Below, one piece after another: positions 34,545 through 43,344 of a stretch of 52,695 bases of DNA (position 1 is the first letter of the stretch; every line of letters begins with the position of its first letter). This DNA is from CAZOWW01 sp964583765 (GTDB taxonomy: Bacteria; Actinomycetota; Actinomycetes; Actinomycetales; Kineosporiaceae). The position numbers were made by a program, and so were the translations under genes. Location: the NCBI GenBank assembly GCA_964583765.1, contig CAZOWW010000022.1:1-52695 (forward strand), written 5' to 3'. Below the pieces are notes generated by a model. It was not told where the DNA came from. It was given only the letters and a program-made list of their open reading frames with translations, and made no database searches.

Positions 34545-35519
34545 TCAGCACCCACGCAGGCCGCGGGCCGCCCGAGCCAGGCCCGCAGCCGAGGCCGCGG
34601 CCACCACCACGCCGGCACCGGACACCCACCGCGTGAGCCGCACGGCGCGGCGCAGGTCTGCGACCGTCACGGCACGACCGTCTCCCAGCGTGGGTCGAGC
34701 TTCCCGATGCCCCCCGTAGGTGTTGACCCCGCCGAGAGTGACCCCGAGGGCCCCCGCAGCCGCGGCCTCCGGGTGCCCCGCGTTCGGGCTGGGGTGCTGG
34801 GCGGCATCGGTACGCAGTACGCGCCACGTCCGGCGAGGGTTACCGCCCACGAGGGGCGCGGCCAGCACGGTGAGGACTCCGGTGAGGCGGGCCGGCACCC
34901 AGTTCGCGAGGTCGTCGAACCGGGCGCTGGCCCAGCCGAAACGGGTGTAGCGCGGCGACAGGTACCCGACCATGGCGTCCAGGGTGTTCGCGGCCCGGTA
35001 GCCGACCACCCCGGGCAGGCCCGCGACCGCCGCCCACACCGCGGGCGCCACGACGGCATCCGAGGTGTTCTCGGCCAGCGACTCCACGGTCGCCCGTGCG
35101 AGTTCCGGGGCGGTCAGCCCGTCGGCCTCCCGCGCACACAGGTGGCTGAGCCTGCGGCGCGCGGCCGGCAGGTCGTCCGTCTCCAGTAGGCGCGCCATCA
35201 CGGCGCCCTCGCGGGCCAGGCTCGTGCCACCGAGTGCGGCCCAGGTCGCGGCCGCGGTCAGCACGGCGCCGACGAAGGGCCGGTTTCGGCAGGCACGCTG
35301 CGTCGCGCTCGCGGCGAGGACGGGCACGCCCACCGCCGCCGTGGTGAAGAGCAGGCCACGGCCACGGGAATCGCGGTAGAGGCGGCGTTCCAGCCGGGCG
35401 ACGGCCCTCCCGTAGGCGGCCACCGGGTGCCCGCGCCGAGGATCCGCGAACACCGCATCCGCCACACCGCCGGCGAGGATGCCCAGGGCCCGCGAGGACG
35501 TCGCACCGATCCACTGCAC
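34545..35519 (-). CDS. cobD: adenosylcobinamide-phosphate synthase (CobD/CbiB)
   Basis: A 324-residue membrane protein that attaches aminopropanol phosphate to adenosylcobyric acid in cobalamin synthesis. Typical segments are DPRRGHPVAAYGRAVARLERRLY, REGAVMARLLETDDLPAARRRLSHL, ESLAENTSDAVVAPAVWAAVAGLPG, RAANTLDAMVGYLSPRYTRFGWASARFDDL and NAGHPEAAAAGALGVTLGG, all matching CbiB. The GTG at 35519 (VQWIGATSSRALG) is preferred, with AGGA eight bases upstream; a GTG at 35546 has no ribosome site. It follows the siroheme-synthase domain gene by 69 bp on the same strand, consistent with shared tetrapyrrole function. Confidence 0.93.
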   Translation of the reverse strand: MQWIGATSSRALGILAGGVADAVFADPRRGHPVAAYGRAVARLERRLYRDSRGRGLLFTTAAVGVPVLAASATQRACRNRPFVGAVLTAAATWAALGGTSLAREGAVMARLLETDDLPAARRRLSHLCAREADGLTAPELARATVESLAENTSDAVVAPAVWAAVAGLPGVVGYRAANTLDAMVGYLSPRYTRFGWASARFDDLANWVPARLTGVLTVLAAPLVGGNPRRTWRVLRTDAAQHPSPNAGHPEAAAAGALGVTLGGVNTYGGHREARPTLGDGRAVTVADLRRAVRLTRWVSGAGVVVAAASAAGLARAARGLRGC

Positions 35520-35588
35520 GGACCGATCCTGCCAAACCCCTCCCACGGTCGTGCGAACCGGTCACCGTGTTCCGGCAGCAGGACGCCC

Positions 35589-36185
35589 TCAGGGTTCCGG
35601 CGGGATCGAGTTCCGCTGCTGTCCCCCGGCCTCGTCCGATTGACGTTCCCGGTTCTCCGAGTCCTGCAGCGCGCCCAGCAGCACGTCCCGGGCGGCAGCC
35701 GCCCGACGTGGGTCCCCGCCGCCGAGCACGCCGAACCGGACCTCGCCCCGAACGCCCAGAGCAGGGGTCACCGCGCTTCCCGCTGTGGCGCGGTCCCCAC
35801 GGACGCAAAAGGTCCTCGCGGCTTCGGCGGCCTCGGCCACCTCCTGGTTGACCGCCGGGACGTTCGTGACGGCCAGCACGTACCAGGCCCCGTCGAGATC
35901 CCCGGCCCGGTAGGCACGCACCGTCCACTCGAGAACGCCGTCCTCGGCGAGCCGGACCAGGACCACGCTCGCCTGCGGGCACACCAGCCGGACCAGGGCG
36001 CCCGCCTCCAGCAGGGCGGGAATCCGCCGCGCGGCCACCGTGCCGCCACCGACCACCACCACCCGGCGTCCCGCGAGGTCCAGTCCCGCCAGGTACCGGG
36101 GCGGCCGTGGCCCATCGGACAGCCGCGCGTCGCGCGCAGCCCCGAGGACAGGCCCGTCTCCCGGGACATCGCTCTTGTCGATCAC
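35589..36185 (-). CDS. precorrin-2 dehydrogenase/sirohydrochlorin ferrochelatase-like
   Basis: A 198-residue protein matching the N-terminal NAD-dependent half of siroheme synthase. DLAGRRVVVVGGGTVAARRIPALLEAGALV carries the dinucleotide loop (GGGTVAARR), and AWYVLAVTNVPAVNQEVAEAAEAARTFCVRGD matches the Met8/CysG pattern in which the second strand ends near the catalytic region. It would oxidise precorrin-2 to sirohydrochlorin. The methyltransferase half of CysG is absent, so the gene for uroporphyrinogen methylation must lie elsewhere. The C-terminal 40 residues are hydrophilic and variable. The GTG at 36185 follows GGAG by seven bases. Same strand as cobD. Confidence 0.87.
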   Translation of the reverse strand: MIDKSDVPGDGPVLGAARDARLSDGPRPPRYLAGLDLAGRRVVVVGGGTVAARRIPALLEAGALVRLVCPQASVVLVRLAEDGVLEWTVRAYRAGDLDGAWYVLAVTNVPAVNQEVAEAAEAARTFCVRGDRATAGSAVTPALGVRGEVRFGVLGGGDPRRAAAARDVLLGALQDSENRERQSDEAGGQQRNSIPPEP

Positions 36186-36217
36186 GCCGTGCTCCAGGTG
36201 TCCACGTGAACGCCCCT

Positions 36218-36248
36218 GTTGCTCACGCAGATGCTCCGGTTGCTCACG
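36218..36248. repeat. 21-bp direct repeat with GTTGCTCACG cores
   Basis: GTTGCTCACG occurs at 36218 and 36239 with 21-bp spacing, between the siroheme-synthase domain and DUF2079 genes. The remainder of this 135-bp gap shows nothing else. Confidence 0.6.
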
Positions 36249-36321
36249 TCAGCACGACCACCTTGCGCCGACGGCCTGGGCAGCCCTGAGTGGCACGGGG
36301 CAGCGCCCGGCGGCCGTTCGG

Positions 36322-37929
36322 TCAATTCGCCACGTGATGCAGGACGACGTATCCGTAGTTCATGTACACCACGCCGAACTTGTTGCCCGGGTGCATGCTC
36401 TCGCCGTAGGTGCCGAGGTCAGGCGGCGGGCTCGGATTGCCGTCGATGTCGATGACGATGTAGTCGGGCACCTTCCCCGCAGTGTCGCCGATCCAGTACA
36501 CGTCGTCGCGATGCACGAGGTAGGTGGCCAGGGATTGATCCGACTCGACCATCACACCGTCGGGAATCGCATCGAGCGCACCCTGCCAGGCCGCCTGGCG
36601 GACGTTCGTCTTGTAGGTCGCCGGGTCGATGAACGCCTTGAACGGGAACTGATTCGTGATCATGATCGACAGGACGAGCAGCACGGCCGGCAGGTGCGTG
36701 GCATAGGCACGCACCCATCCCCACCGCGCCTTCCGCATCCGCGCGATCACGTCCAGCGTGCCCAGGAAGACGATCGGCATGAGCACGGCGTCGTAGTGGA
36801 AGGCCGTGCCCCAGTCGTTGGTGTTCTGCGAGACGAACCGCCACCCGAAGGTGGGCAACGTCATCACCGCCAGCGGCGAGAGGAGCACGGTGAACGCCAC
36901 GCACCCGAAGACGAACAACAACGTGTAGAGCTTCGGCTTGCCGTGGAACATGTCCCGAATGGTGGTCCACCACGAAGTGCCGGGCTTGTTGGCCATGGAC
37001 ATGTAGTCGTAGTGGTGGTGGGGGTTCAACGCCGGGATCAGAACGAAGATCACCAGGAGGAACGACAGCACGCCACCGATCGCCACCAGGAGCCCCAGCA
37101 GGCGCTTGCGCACCAGGAAGAGGCTCACGCCCAGCGCCGCCACCGTGAGACCGAGGTCCTCCTTCACGCCGATCAACGGGACGGCCCAGAGCACACAGAC
37201 GATCCAGCGACGGCGCAGGAACGCCTCAAGGGAGAACGCCAGGAGCGGTACGGCGATGCAGATCTCGTGGAAGTCGAAGTTGACGGCGGTCTGCAGGCCG
37301 AAGGAGAGCCCGTAGGCGAGTCCCACACAGGTGCCGGCAGCCAGGCCCGTGATGCGGATCGCGGCACGGGTCACCGGGACGATGGACAAGGCGATCAGGA
37401 ACGCCTGGCAGGCCAACAAGGTCTGCGGATAGGGGAACACCCGGTAGACGGGCGCGAGGACGGCCAGCATCGGGTGGAAGTGATCACCGAGGAGGTTGTA
37501 GCCGGAGCCCTTGAGATTGACGATGGGTGCCTGGAAGTGGGCGTATCTCTTGACCGCCTGCTCGAACAAGGCGAGGTCCAGGGACATCGGCTCGTGCCGA
37601 TAGAGCCGGAGTTGGGAGAGCAGGTTGTACGGCACGAGGTAGATGAGGAAGAGCAGGTAGGGAACCCAGGCCGTCGGGCGGGTCAGCTGGTGCAGCAGCG
37701 AGCCCCGGTCGGCCTCGACCTCGGCTGCTTCCTCATCGTCCGTGGGCTCGGCCACGGCTTCGGCGTCGAGCAGGTCCGCGACCTCCTGCTGCGGAGCGTC
37801 ATCGGTGTCGACATGTCGATGCGACTCGTGCCGCCCATGGCGCTCCCTGCGGAACCACCGTCTCGACGGCGCCTCGTCCTGCGGCCCCGCCTCGTCCTGC
37901 GGCTGAGCCTCGACCTCCGGAACAGTCAT
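36322..37929 (-). CDS. DUF2079 polytopic membrane protein
   Basis: A 535-residue protein with about ten membrane helices. The N-terminal 85 residues are charged, with Arg/His and Glu/Asp-rich stretches (RRERHGRHESHRH, EPTDDEEAAEVEAD), followed by helices such as AWVPYLLFLIYLVPYNLLSQ. NLKGSGYNLLGDHFHPMLAVLAPVYR and NFDFHEICIAVPLLAFSLEAFLRRRW are DUF2079 hallmarks; the family is related to polyprenyl-linked glycosyltransferases (family knowledge), but no activity is proved. The final soluble domain has MVESDQSLATYLVHRDDVYW and GKVPDYIVIDIDG. The ATG at 37929 has AAGGAAGGTC immediately upstream; an earlier in-frame ATG at 37992 is weaker. Confidence 0.87.
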   Translation of the reverse strand: MTVPEVEAQPQDEAGPQDEAPSRRWFRRERHGRHESHRHVDTDDAPQQEVADLLDAEAVAEPTDDEEAAEVEADRGSLLHQLTRPTAWVPYLLFLIYLVPYNLLSQLRLYRHEPMSLDLALFEQAVKRYAHFQAPIVNLKGSGYNLLGDHFHPMLAVLAPVYRVFPYPQTLLACQAFLIALSIVPVTRAAIRITGLAAGTCVGLAYGLSFGLQTAVNFDFHEICIAVPLLAFSLEAFLRRRWIVCVLWAVPLIGVKEDLGLTVAALGVSLFLVRKRLLGLLVAIGGVLSFLLVIFVLIPALNPHHHYDYMSMANKPGTSWWTTIRDMFHGKPKLYTLLFVFGCVAFTVLLSPLAVMTLPTFGWRFVSQNTNDWGTAFHYDAVLMPIVFLGTLDVIARMRKARWGWVRAYATHLPAVLLVLSIMITNQFPFKAFIDPATYKTNVRQAAWQGALDAIPDGVMVESDQSLATYLVHRDDVYWIGDTAGKVPDYIVIDIDGNPSPPPDLGTYGESMHPGNKFGVVYMNYGYVVLHHVAN

Positions 37930-38085
37930 GACCTTCCTTCGCCGTGCCGTGCCCATCGCACCATGCCAGGTCCCCGGCTCTTCCGGGCTCATGTCACCGC
38001 CCCACCGGATGGTCCCGCGAGGGTAGCGGCCGCACCTGCCCTGCGAGTAAGTGTCCGCAAGACCCGCCGGTTCCCGGTCATGCTC

Positions 38086-39036
38086 TCACGCATGCCCCGC
38101 TCGGGAGCGGCGCGGCGCCGACCGCACCGCGCGTCCGGCGTCACCCGGAGTCACCTTCGTCGGGCGGTCCGAGAATGACTCCTCCTCCGGCTCCTGATCG
38201 GAATCCTCCTGCTCCGGGCCCGGCGTCCACGCCCGTCCGGTGCCGGAGAAGTGGCCGTGGGCACTCGCCGCCTCCCCGCCACGGTCAGCGATGGCCGGGC
38301 CGGTGCCGTCACCGGAGCCCTCGCCCGCGTCGAGGGTCCCGAAGTCCGGTCGGCTACCCGTCTCGGGGGTGACCGGCACGCCGAGGGACATCACCGGAGG
38401 GACACGCACGTCGTCTGCGCCCACGTCATCCGGATCTGTGCCGTTCACGCCCACGCCCAGCAGGTCGACGGGATGCGCAGGGTCTGGTCCGGGGAAGTCG
38501 TCAAGGTCCGAGGGCAGCCCCGGGAAGAGACCGGGATCGGACCCGTCGGTGAGGTCCGCGGCAAACGGACTCCGGTCCACCTCCTCGCGGGCGAACTCCC
38601 GCGCTGCGTCCTCATCCACGACCCGGGACAGCGCATCTGCCTGGGCGCGGCCCGGCAGGTCGAGCCGTTGCCCCCGCACGATGCGGGTGAAGGCGCTGGT
38701 GCCCCAGGACAGATCGTGCCCGAGCGCGTCGGCATCGACGTCCACGCTGATGCCCCCGCGACCGTCGGACGTACGCCAGGTGCGCGTGCGCAGACGACCG
38801 GTCACCAGTACGCGGTCCTTCTTGTGCACGGACTCGGCGGCGTTCACGGCGAGCGAGCGGAAGCAACTCACGTTGACCCACACCTGATCACCGTCCACCC
38901 AGTCGCGCTGGTCACGGTCGAACTTCCGGCTCGTGGCCACCAGGCGGAAGCTCGTGATCCTCAACCGGTCATCGGTGACGACGGCGCGCGGTTCCGTCGC
39001 GACCACCCCGACCAGAGTGACCTGCGTCTCGTTCAT
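38086..39036 (-). CDS. single-stranded DNA-binding protein, non-canonical C-terminus
   Basis: A 316-residue protein. Residues 1-115 are an SSB OB-fold (NETQVTLVGVVATEP, RITSFRLVATSRKFDRDQRDWVDGDQVWVNVSCF, SVHKKDRVLVTGRLRTRTW). The rest, about 200 residues, is acidic, Gly/Pro/Asp-rich and likely disordered, and it ends in a basic ...RRSRAGHA rather than the DDDIPF-type tip that recruits repair proteins. This resembles an SsbB or Rv2478c paralogue rather than the main replication SSB. The ATG at 39036 follows GAGGAGGTC. It lies upstream of the DUF2079 gene and downstream of the GTPase pair. Confidence 0.87.
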   Translation of the reverse strand: MNETQVTLVGVVATEPRAVVTDDRLRITSFRLVATSRKFDRDQRDWVDGDQVWVNVSCFRSLAVNAAESVHKKDRVLVTGRLRTRTWRTSDGRGGISVDVDADALGHDLSWGTSAFTRIVRGQRLDLPGRAQADALSRVVDEDAAREFAREEVDRSPFAADLTDGSDPGLFPGLPSDLDDFPGPDPAHPVDLLGVGVNGTDPDDVGADDVRVPPVMSLGVPVTPETGSRPDFGTLDAGEGSGDGTGPAIADRGGEAASAHGHFSGTGRAWTPGPEQEDSDQEPEEESFSDRPTKVTPGDAGRAVRSAPRRSRAGHA

Positions 39037-39429
39037 GTCGGACCTCCTCGGTGTCCGACCGGGTGCCGGACGCCGTCCAGCCTTGTCGGCCCACCCGATG
39101 CCCGCCACGGACCGACCCCTCCTGTGGATCACGAGAGCGCCAGTGGTCGGTTGTGGACGACCAGGCGGGGCCGGTTCTCCCCAGCGGTCGGGTCCGTCAT
39201 CCCGAGCAGGCAGGTCCCGTCACGCCCCGCGGCTGACCCGGCCGTCCTCGTGAGCCCCCGACACCCTGTGCCCACGACTCAGCGTGCCCACGGCACAGAG
39301 TGCCCACGGCACGCAGTGAGGAAGGAACCCCCACCAGGAAGGAACGCCGTCGCACCAGGACCGAGATCGCGGGGATCGCCGAGGGCACCGAGAGGGTCAG
39401 GGGCCGCCAGACCGTCGAGAACGTCGAGG
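39037..39429. other. gene-free region with short repeats
   Basis: This 393-bp gap between the second GTPase stop and the ssb start holds the 16-bp repeat array and a short AGGAAGGAAC direct repeat. Reading frames here are Arg- or Val-rich shadows. I see no gene. Confidence 0.5.
39269..39316. repeat. 16-bp tandem repeat, three copies
   Basis: TGCCCACGGCACAGAG-type units start at 39269, 39285 and 39301. Each of the last two contains GTGCC-CAC-GGCAC, a small self-complementary hairpin. Confidence 0.8.
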
Positions 39430-41058
39430 TCAACGCACCGAGGCCAGGGCCTCGCGCACCCGCCGGTGATCGGTCAGCACCGCGTCGATCGGGGCCAGCA
39501 CGCGCTCGTCGGCCACCCCGACGACCGCAGCCGCCAACTGGGCCGCCACGACCTCACGGCGACGACGGCCACCGGCACGCACCAGGAACCGACCGGCCAC
39601 CCCGAAGGCCATCCCCAGCACGAACCCGCCGCCGACCAGGGCCAACGGCACGGGAACGGGTCCCAGTTCCGGAGCGGTCACGGCACGGGATCGCACCTGG
39701 TCGAGCACCCCGAGCACGCCCAGCCACACGAGACCACCACCCATGGCGGTGGCCAGCGTGAGCTGCCCCACCCAGGCGGCCCGCCACCAGCGCGGCGCCC
39801 GCAGCTGCAGGGACACCCCTGCCACCGCGGCATCCAGACGTTGGCTGAAGTGGACACCTCCGGACTGGGCGGCCCGTACCGCCCGGCGTACCGACTCGGC
39901 CCACCGCGGCGGCAACCCGTGGGCGACCGTCGAGGTCACGTCACCGATCGCGAGCTCCACCCGGGACTCCTGGGCCAGGGACGCCGCCGGCGCGGTCCCC
40001 TCCGCGATCCGGCGGAGGTCCGCCTCGGCCGAACCCAGCCCCAGCCGCGACACCCGGTCCGGCCCCAGCCTGCGCACCCAGCGCAGGAACGGCCAGCCCA
40101 CCAGGCACCGCGCCTGCTGGACGTAGTCCGCGGCGACGGCGTCGAGCAGCACGGGCACCCCCGCGGCCGCGGCGAGCGCACTCATCAGTTCCTTGGCCAC
40201 GGGGAGGCTGCGGACCTGAGGCTCGCTCTCGGCCACGCCCGCGCGCAGGTCCTGGATCAGGGTGTCCAGGCTCGCGCCCGCCCGCTCCATCGCCAGACCC
40301 TGGTTCCGCACGACCTCGGCGAGCATCTCGCGGAGTTTGCCGATGCCGTCCCCGCGCCGGGCAGAGACGGTGAGCAGCCGCACGGACTCCAGGCCGTCCG
40401 CGTCCAGCAGCCGCCGCAGGTCACGACGGCAGGCCTCGATCTCGGCCTCCCCCAGCCGGTCCACCTGGTTCAGGACGACCAGCATCACCGTGTCGTGGCC
40501 GGCGAGCGGCTTGAGGTACCCGGCGTGCAGGGCCTCGTCCGCGTACTTCTGCGGGTCGAGCACCCAGACGACCAGATCGGCCAGGTCGACGAGTCGGTCG
40601 ACCTCGTCGCGGTGCGCCGCCACCGCCGAGTCGTGGTCCGGGAGATCGAGGAGCACGAGACCGTGCAGGCTCGCCTGCCGGTCGGCGTCCAGCACGGACT
40701 CCCGAGCGGTGCGGTGCCGGCCGGGCACCTGCAGCCAGTCGAGCAAGGCGTCCGCGTCGTCAGGGCCCCAGACGCAGGCCAGTGGGGTGCTCGTGGTCGG
40801 ACGACGCGGGCCCGCCTCGGCGATCTCCATGCCGGCCAGCGCGTTGAACAGGCTGGACTTGCCGCTGCCCGTGGCCCCGGCCAGGGCGACCACGGTCTTG
40901 CTCGCGCCCAGGGAGTAGCGGCGTCCGGTGCGTTCGAGCACCCCCCGCGCTCGCACGGTGGCGACCGGATCGAGCCGGTCGCCCCCCGCCTCGAGGGCAG
41001 CCTCCAGCGCGGCAACCCGTCCGGAGATATCGGGGGCGCGGCGACGACGTCCTCTCAC
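39430..41058 (-). CDS. dynamin/YfjP-like GTPase with membrane anchor
   Basis: A 542-residue GTPase. The P-loop is GATGSGKSSLFNAL (about 60-73), the switch II region is LVLLDLPDHDSA (DLPD), and NQVD gives base specificity. The C-terminal half contains helices and two membrane segments (AAWVGQLTLATAMGGGLVWLGVLG and PVPLALVGGGFVLGMAFGVAG). The arrangement fits bacterial dynamin-like proteins that act on membranes, but its role is not known. It follows the upstream GTPase after one base (stop at 41060, GTG start at 41058), so translation is probably coupled. GAGG lies nine bases before the GTG, inside the end of the upstream gene. Confidence 0.85.
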   Translation of the reverse strand: MRGRRRRAPDISGRVAALEAALEAGGDRLDPVATVRARGVLERTGRRYSLGASKTVVALAGATGSGKSSLFNALAGMEIAEAGPRRPTTSTPLACVWGPDDADALLDWLQVPGRHRTARESVLDADRQASLHGLVLLDLPDHDSAVAAHRDEVDRLVDLADLVVWVLDPQKYADEALHAGYLKPLAGHDTVMLVVLNQVDRLGEAEIEACRRDLRRLLDADGLESVRLLTVSARRGDGIGKLREMLAEVVRNQGLAMERAGASLDTLIQDLRAGVAESEPQVRSLPVAKELMSALAAAAGVPVLLDAVAADYVQQARCLVGWPFLRWVRRLGPDRVSRLGLGSAEADLRRIAEGTAPAASLAQESRVELAIGDVTSTVAHGLPPRWAESVRRAVRAAQSGGVHFSQRLDAAVAGVSLQLRAPRWWRAAWVGQLTLATAMGGGLVWLGVLGVLDQVRSRAVTAPELGPVPVPLALVGGGFVLGMAFGVAGRFLVRAGGRRRREVVAAQLAAAVVGVADERVLAPIDAVLTDHRRVREALASVR

Positions 41059-41059
41059 G

Positions 41060-43009
41060 TCAGCGAGCCTCCCCCACCGCGGCCGCTGCGGCCCGCAACG
41101 ACGCGCCGCGATGCTGACTCACCCGCGCGGCGTCGATCACATCCGTGATCCGGTCCCGCTCGACGGTCAGCACGTGCAGGACCCGCTCGCGCAGTCCCGC
41201 TCGCGAACGCTGGACCAGGGCGGCCGCCTCGGCCCCGAAGACCGCATCGAGCACCCGGGCCGCCACGCGGGCGGTCTCCACCACCGGGCCGTCCACCACG
41301 GACTCGTCATGTAGCAGGGCGGCCAGGGAGAGCACCGCGGCCAGTCCCTCCGGACTCAGCGCGAGGGCACGCGCAGCGCCACGGCGCGGCTGCCCGAGCG
41401 CCTGGACGGCCACCACCAGGCTCGACTGCCACTCCAGCACCAGCTCCGAGGCCCGCGTGCGCAGTTCGAGGGGGGGCACGAAGCGCTCCACGCCCTCGGC
41501 GAGCAGAGCGGCGCCGGCCTGCTGTTCCGCCCAACGACCGAGGCAACCGTCGACCGCGTTGGCGGCACCGGCCCGGATCGCGGCCGTGACGGCGGTGTGC
41601 ACCGCCTCCTCGATCGGCTTGTGCGGCGGCGTGCGGTCACGGAACAGTCCCTCCACCCGAGCGAACAGGGCGCCCGTCCGGGAGTCGAGCACCCGCAGGA
41701 ACTCCCCAGAACCCACGAACTCCTGCCAACGCGCGGTCGGTTCCCCCCGCAGGAGGGCACCGTCGTCGAAGAGCTCGTCGGTCCGGGCACGCTGTTCCGC
41801 GTAGGCGGCGGCGATCGAGGCGCGCAGACCCTGGTCGGCGACCGACTGGACATCAGCGGCGGCGGCGAGCACGTCAACACGCTCGGGAAGGCTGTCCAGC
41901 GCCCCGCACAGGGTCTTGTTCACCACGACGGCGCGGGCCCGCGCGTCCCGGGCCAGCCGGGTCAGCCAACCGAGCAGCGGCGCCACCGTCTCGGGCGGCA
42001 GGAAGCCGTCCACGGTGGGTGTCTCGGCGATGGTGAACAGGGGTGCGGCAGCCAGGCCGCGATCCCGCAACATGGTCGCGAAGTGGAGCCGCACCTCCTG
42101 GAGCGAGTCCACCGGCACCCGATCGAGCACGATCGCGGCCGTCACACCACGTTCCACGGCCTGCCGGAGCATCTTCCAGGGCAGGGCGTCCGCATAGCGC
42201 GCGGCGGTGGTCACGAAGATCCACAGGTCCGCGGCGGCCAGGAGCTGGACGGCGAGTTCGCGGTTGGCCGAGGAGACCGAGTCGATGTCCGGGGCGTCCA
42301 CGATCGCCAGCCCCGGCGCGATGTTCTGATCGGGGACCAGGCGCAGGGCGGTCAGCCGCGGGTCGTCGACGTCGCGGGACTCCTCCGGCTCGAGACCTTC
42401 GGCGGTGAGTCGGGCCAGCCCGGGCAGGATGCGCTGGGTCAGGAAGGCGCCGGAGTCGTACGGGTGGTGCACCAGGACCGGGGAACGCGTCGTGGGACGC
42501 AGCACCCCGGAACGGCTCACGAGCCGGCGGACCAGGGAGTTGACGAGCGTCGACTTACCGGCACCGGTCGATCCACCGACGACAGCCAGCACCGGCGCGT
42601 CCATGCGGCGCAGGCGGGGCAGGAGGTAGTCGTCGAGCTGGGCCAGGAGTTGGGCGCGGTCGAGGCGTGCCTGGACCACGTCCGGGGCGTCCAGTTCGAG
42701 CGCCAGGCCGACGACCTCCGCCCGCAGCCACTCCACGGCACCGAGCAGGTCGCGGCCGGCGCCCTCAGGCTCGAAGTCCTGCCGCCACATCGAAGCCGAA
42801 GCCGGCGCCGAATCACCGAACTGGCCCGCACCGCCGTGCCGACGATCGGGGACGGCGCCTCCTGGCGCGCCGTCAGGCATCGACACCAGGCGCACCTCCT
42901 CGCCGTGCCGGGGCGGAACGAGCCGCACCCCGTCCGCGGCGTCCCCGAGCACGGACGGCGTGTCCGGCCGTAGGTCTCCACCGGCCCTGTCCACGCGTCT
43001 GCTGGTCAC
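41060..43009 (-). CDS. dynamin family GTPase
   Basis: A 649-residue GTPase that pairs with the following one. The P-loop is VVGGSTGAGKSTLVNSLV (about residues 142-159), the switch II motif is IVDAPDIDSV, and VLDRVP takes the place of the usual NKxD, which is weaker than normal. The rest is mostly helical, with no clear membrane segment, so it may act with the membrane-anchored partner as a heteromer, as seen in other tandem bacterial dynamins (family knowledge). The GTG at 43009 has TTGAGGGG just upstream but very close; GTG at 42994 is an alternative start. The first 70 residues are variable. Confidence 0.85.
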   Translation of the reverse strand: MTSRRVDRAGGDLRPDTPSVLGDAADGVRLVPPRHGEEVRLVSMPDGAPGGAVPDRRHGGAGQFGDSAPASASMWRQDFEPEGAGRDLLGAVEWLRAEVVGLALELDAPDVVQARLDRAQLLAQLDDYLLPRLRRMDAPVLAVVGGSTGAGKSTLVNSLVRRLVSRSGVLRPTTRSPVLVHHPYDSGAFLTQRILPGLARLTAEGLEPEESRDVDDPRLTALRLVPDQNIAPGLAIVDAPDIDSVSSANRELAVQLLAAADLWIFVTTAARYADALPWKMLRQAVERGVTAAIVLDRVPVDSLQEVRLHFATMLRDRGLAAAPLFTIAETPTVDGFLPPETVAPLLGWLTRLARDARARAVVVNKTLCGALDSLPERVDVLAAAADVQSVADQGLRASIAAAYAEQRARTDELFDDGALLRGEPTARWQEFVGSGEFLRVLDSRTGALFARVEGLFRDRTPPHKPIEEAVHTAVTAAIRAGAANAVDGCLGRWAEQQAGAALLAEGVERFVPPLELRTRASELVLEWQSSLVVAVQALGQPRRGAARALALSPEGLAAVLSLAALLHDESVVDGPVVETARVAARVLDAVFGAEAAALVQRSRAGLRERVLHVLTVERDRITDVIDAARVSQHRGASLRAAAAAVGEAR

Positions 43010-43178
43010 CCCTCAAGGTTGCCGTGATCACGAGCGCACACCAAAACGGCACGCGGTACATTCATCAGATCACCTCTCGTGGGCGGACGCGATCCGGTTC
43101 CACGGCGTACCCTGTGTGGTGATCCGCGTCCTCCCGGCACCCACCGTACCCCGGTGGAGGCCGGTCGATGCGGTCCGG

Positions 43179-43251
43179 GCGCCCGTAGCTCAGCGGATAG
43201 AGCAGCGGACTTCTAATCCGTCGGTCGCAGGTTCGATCCCTGCCGGGCGCG
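43179..43251 (+). tRNA. tRNA-Arg (TCT anticodon)
   Basis: A 73-nt cloverleaf. The acceptor arms are GCGCCCG (43179-43185) and CGGGCGC (43244-43250), followed by the discriminator G at 43251. The D arm contains GCTCAGCGGATAGAGC, the anticodon stem GCGGA pairs with TCCGT, and the anticodon TCT lies at 43212-43214. The T arm is GCAGGTTCGATCCCTGC. CCA is not encoded. The mobile element begins at its 3' end, a classic integration target. TACCCT at 43108 is a possible -10 box. Confidence 0.95.
43207..43251 (+). other. candidate attachment site at tRNA 3' end
   Basis: The 3' half of the tRNA gene faces the integrase and is the likely att core; insertion keeps the tRNA intact. No second copy of GTTCGATCCCTGCCGG is seen elsewhere in the window, so the other att lies beyond 52695. 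Confidence 0.6.
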
Positions 43252-43344
43252 CCTCATTGCGCCTGGTCAGGAGGCCCCTGACCTGCGGCTTTCCCCTCGC
43301 GTGGTGTCCGGTGTGCGAGTCGTGGAGCCACGGACCCCCCGGAG

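Noticed and set aside
36218..36248. Second att or integrase site outside the element
   Set aside because: It shares only the decamer GTTGCTCACG with the sequence near int and is not linked to a tRNA or to element genes.
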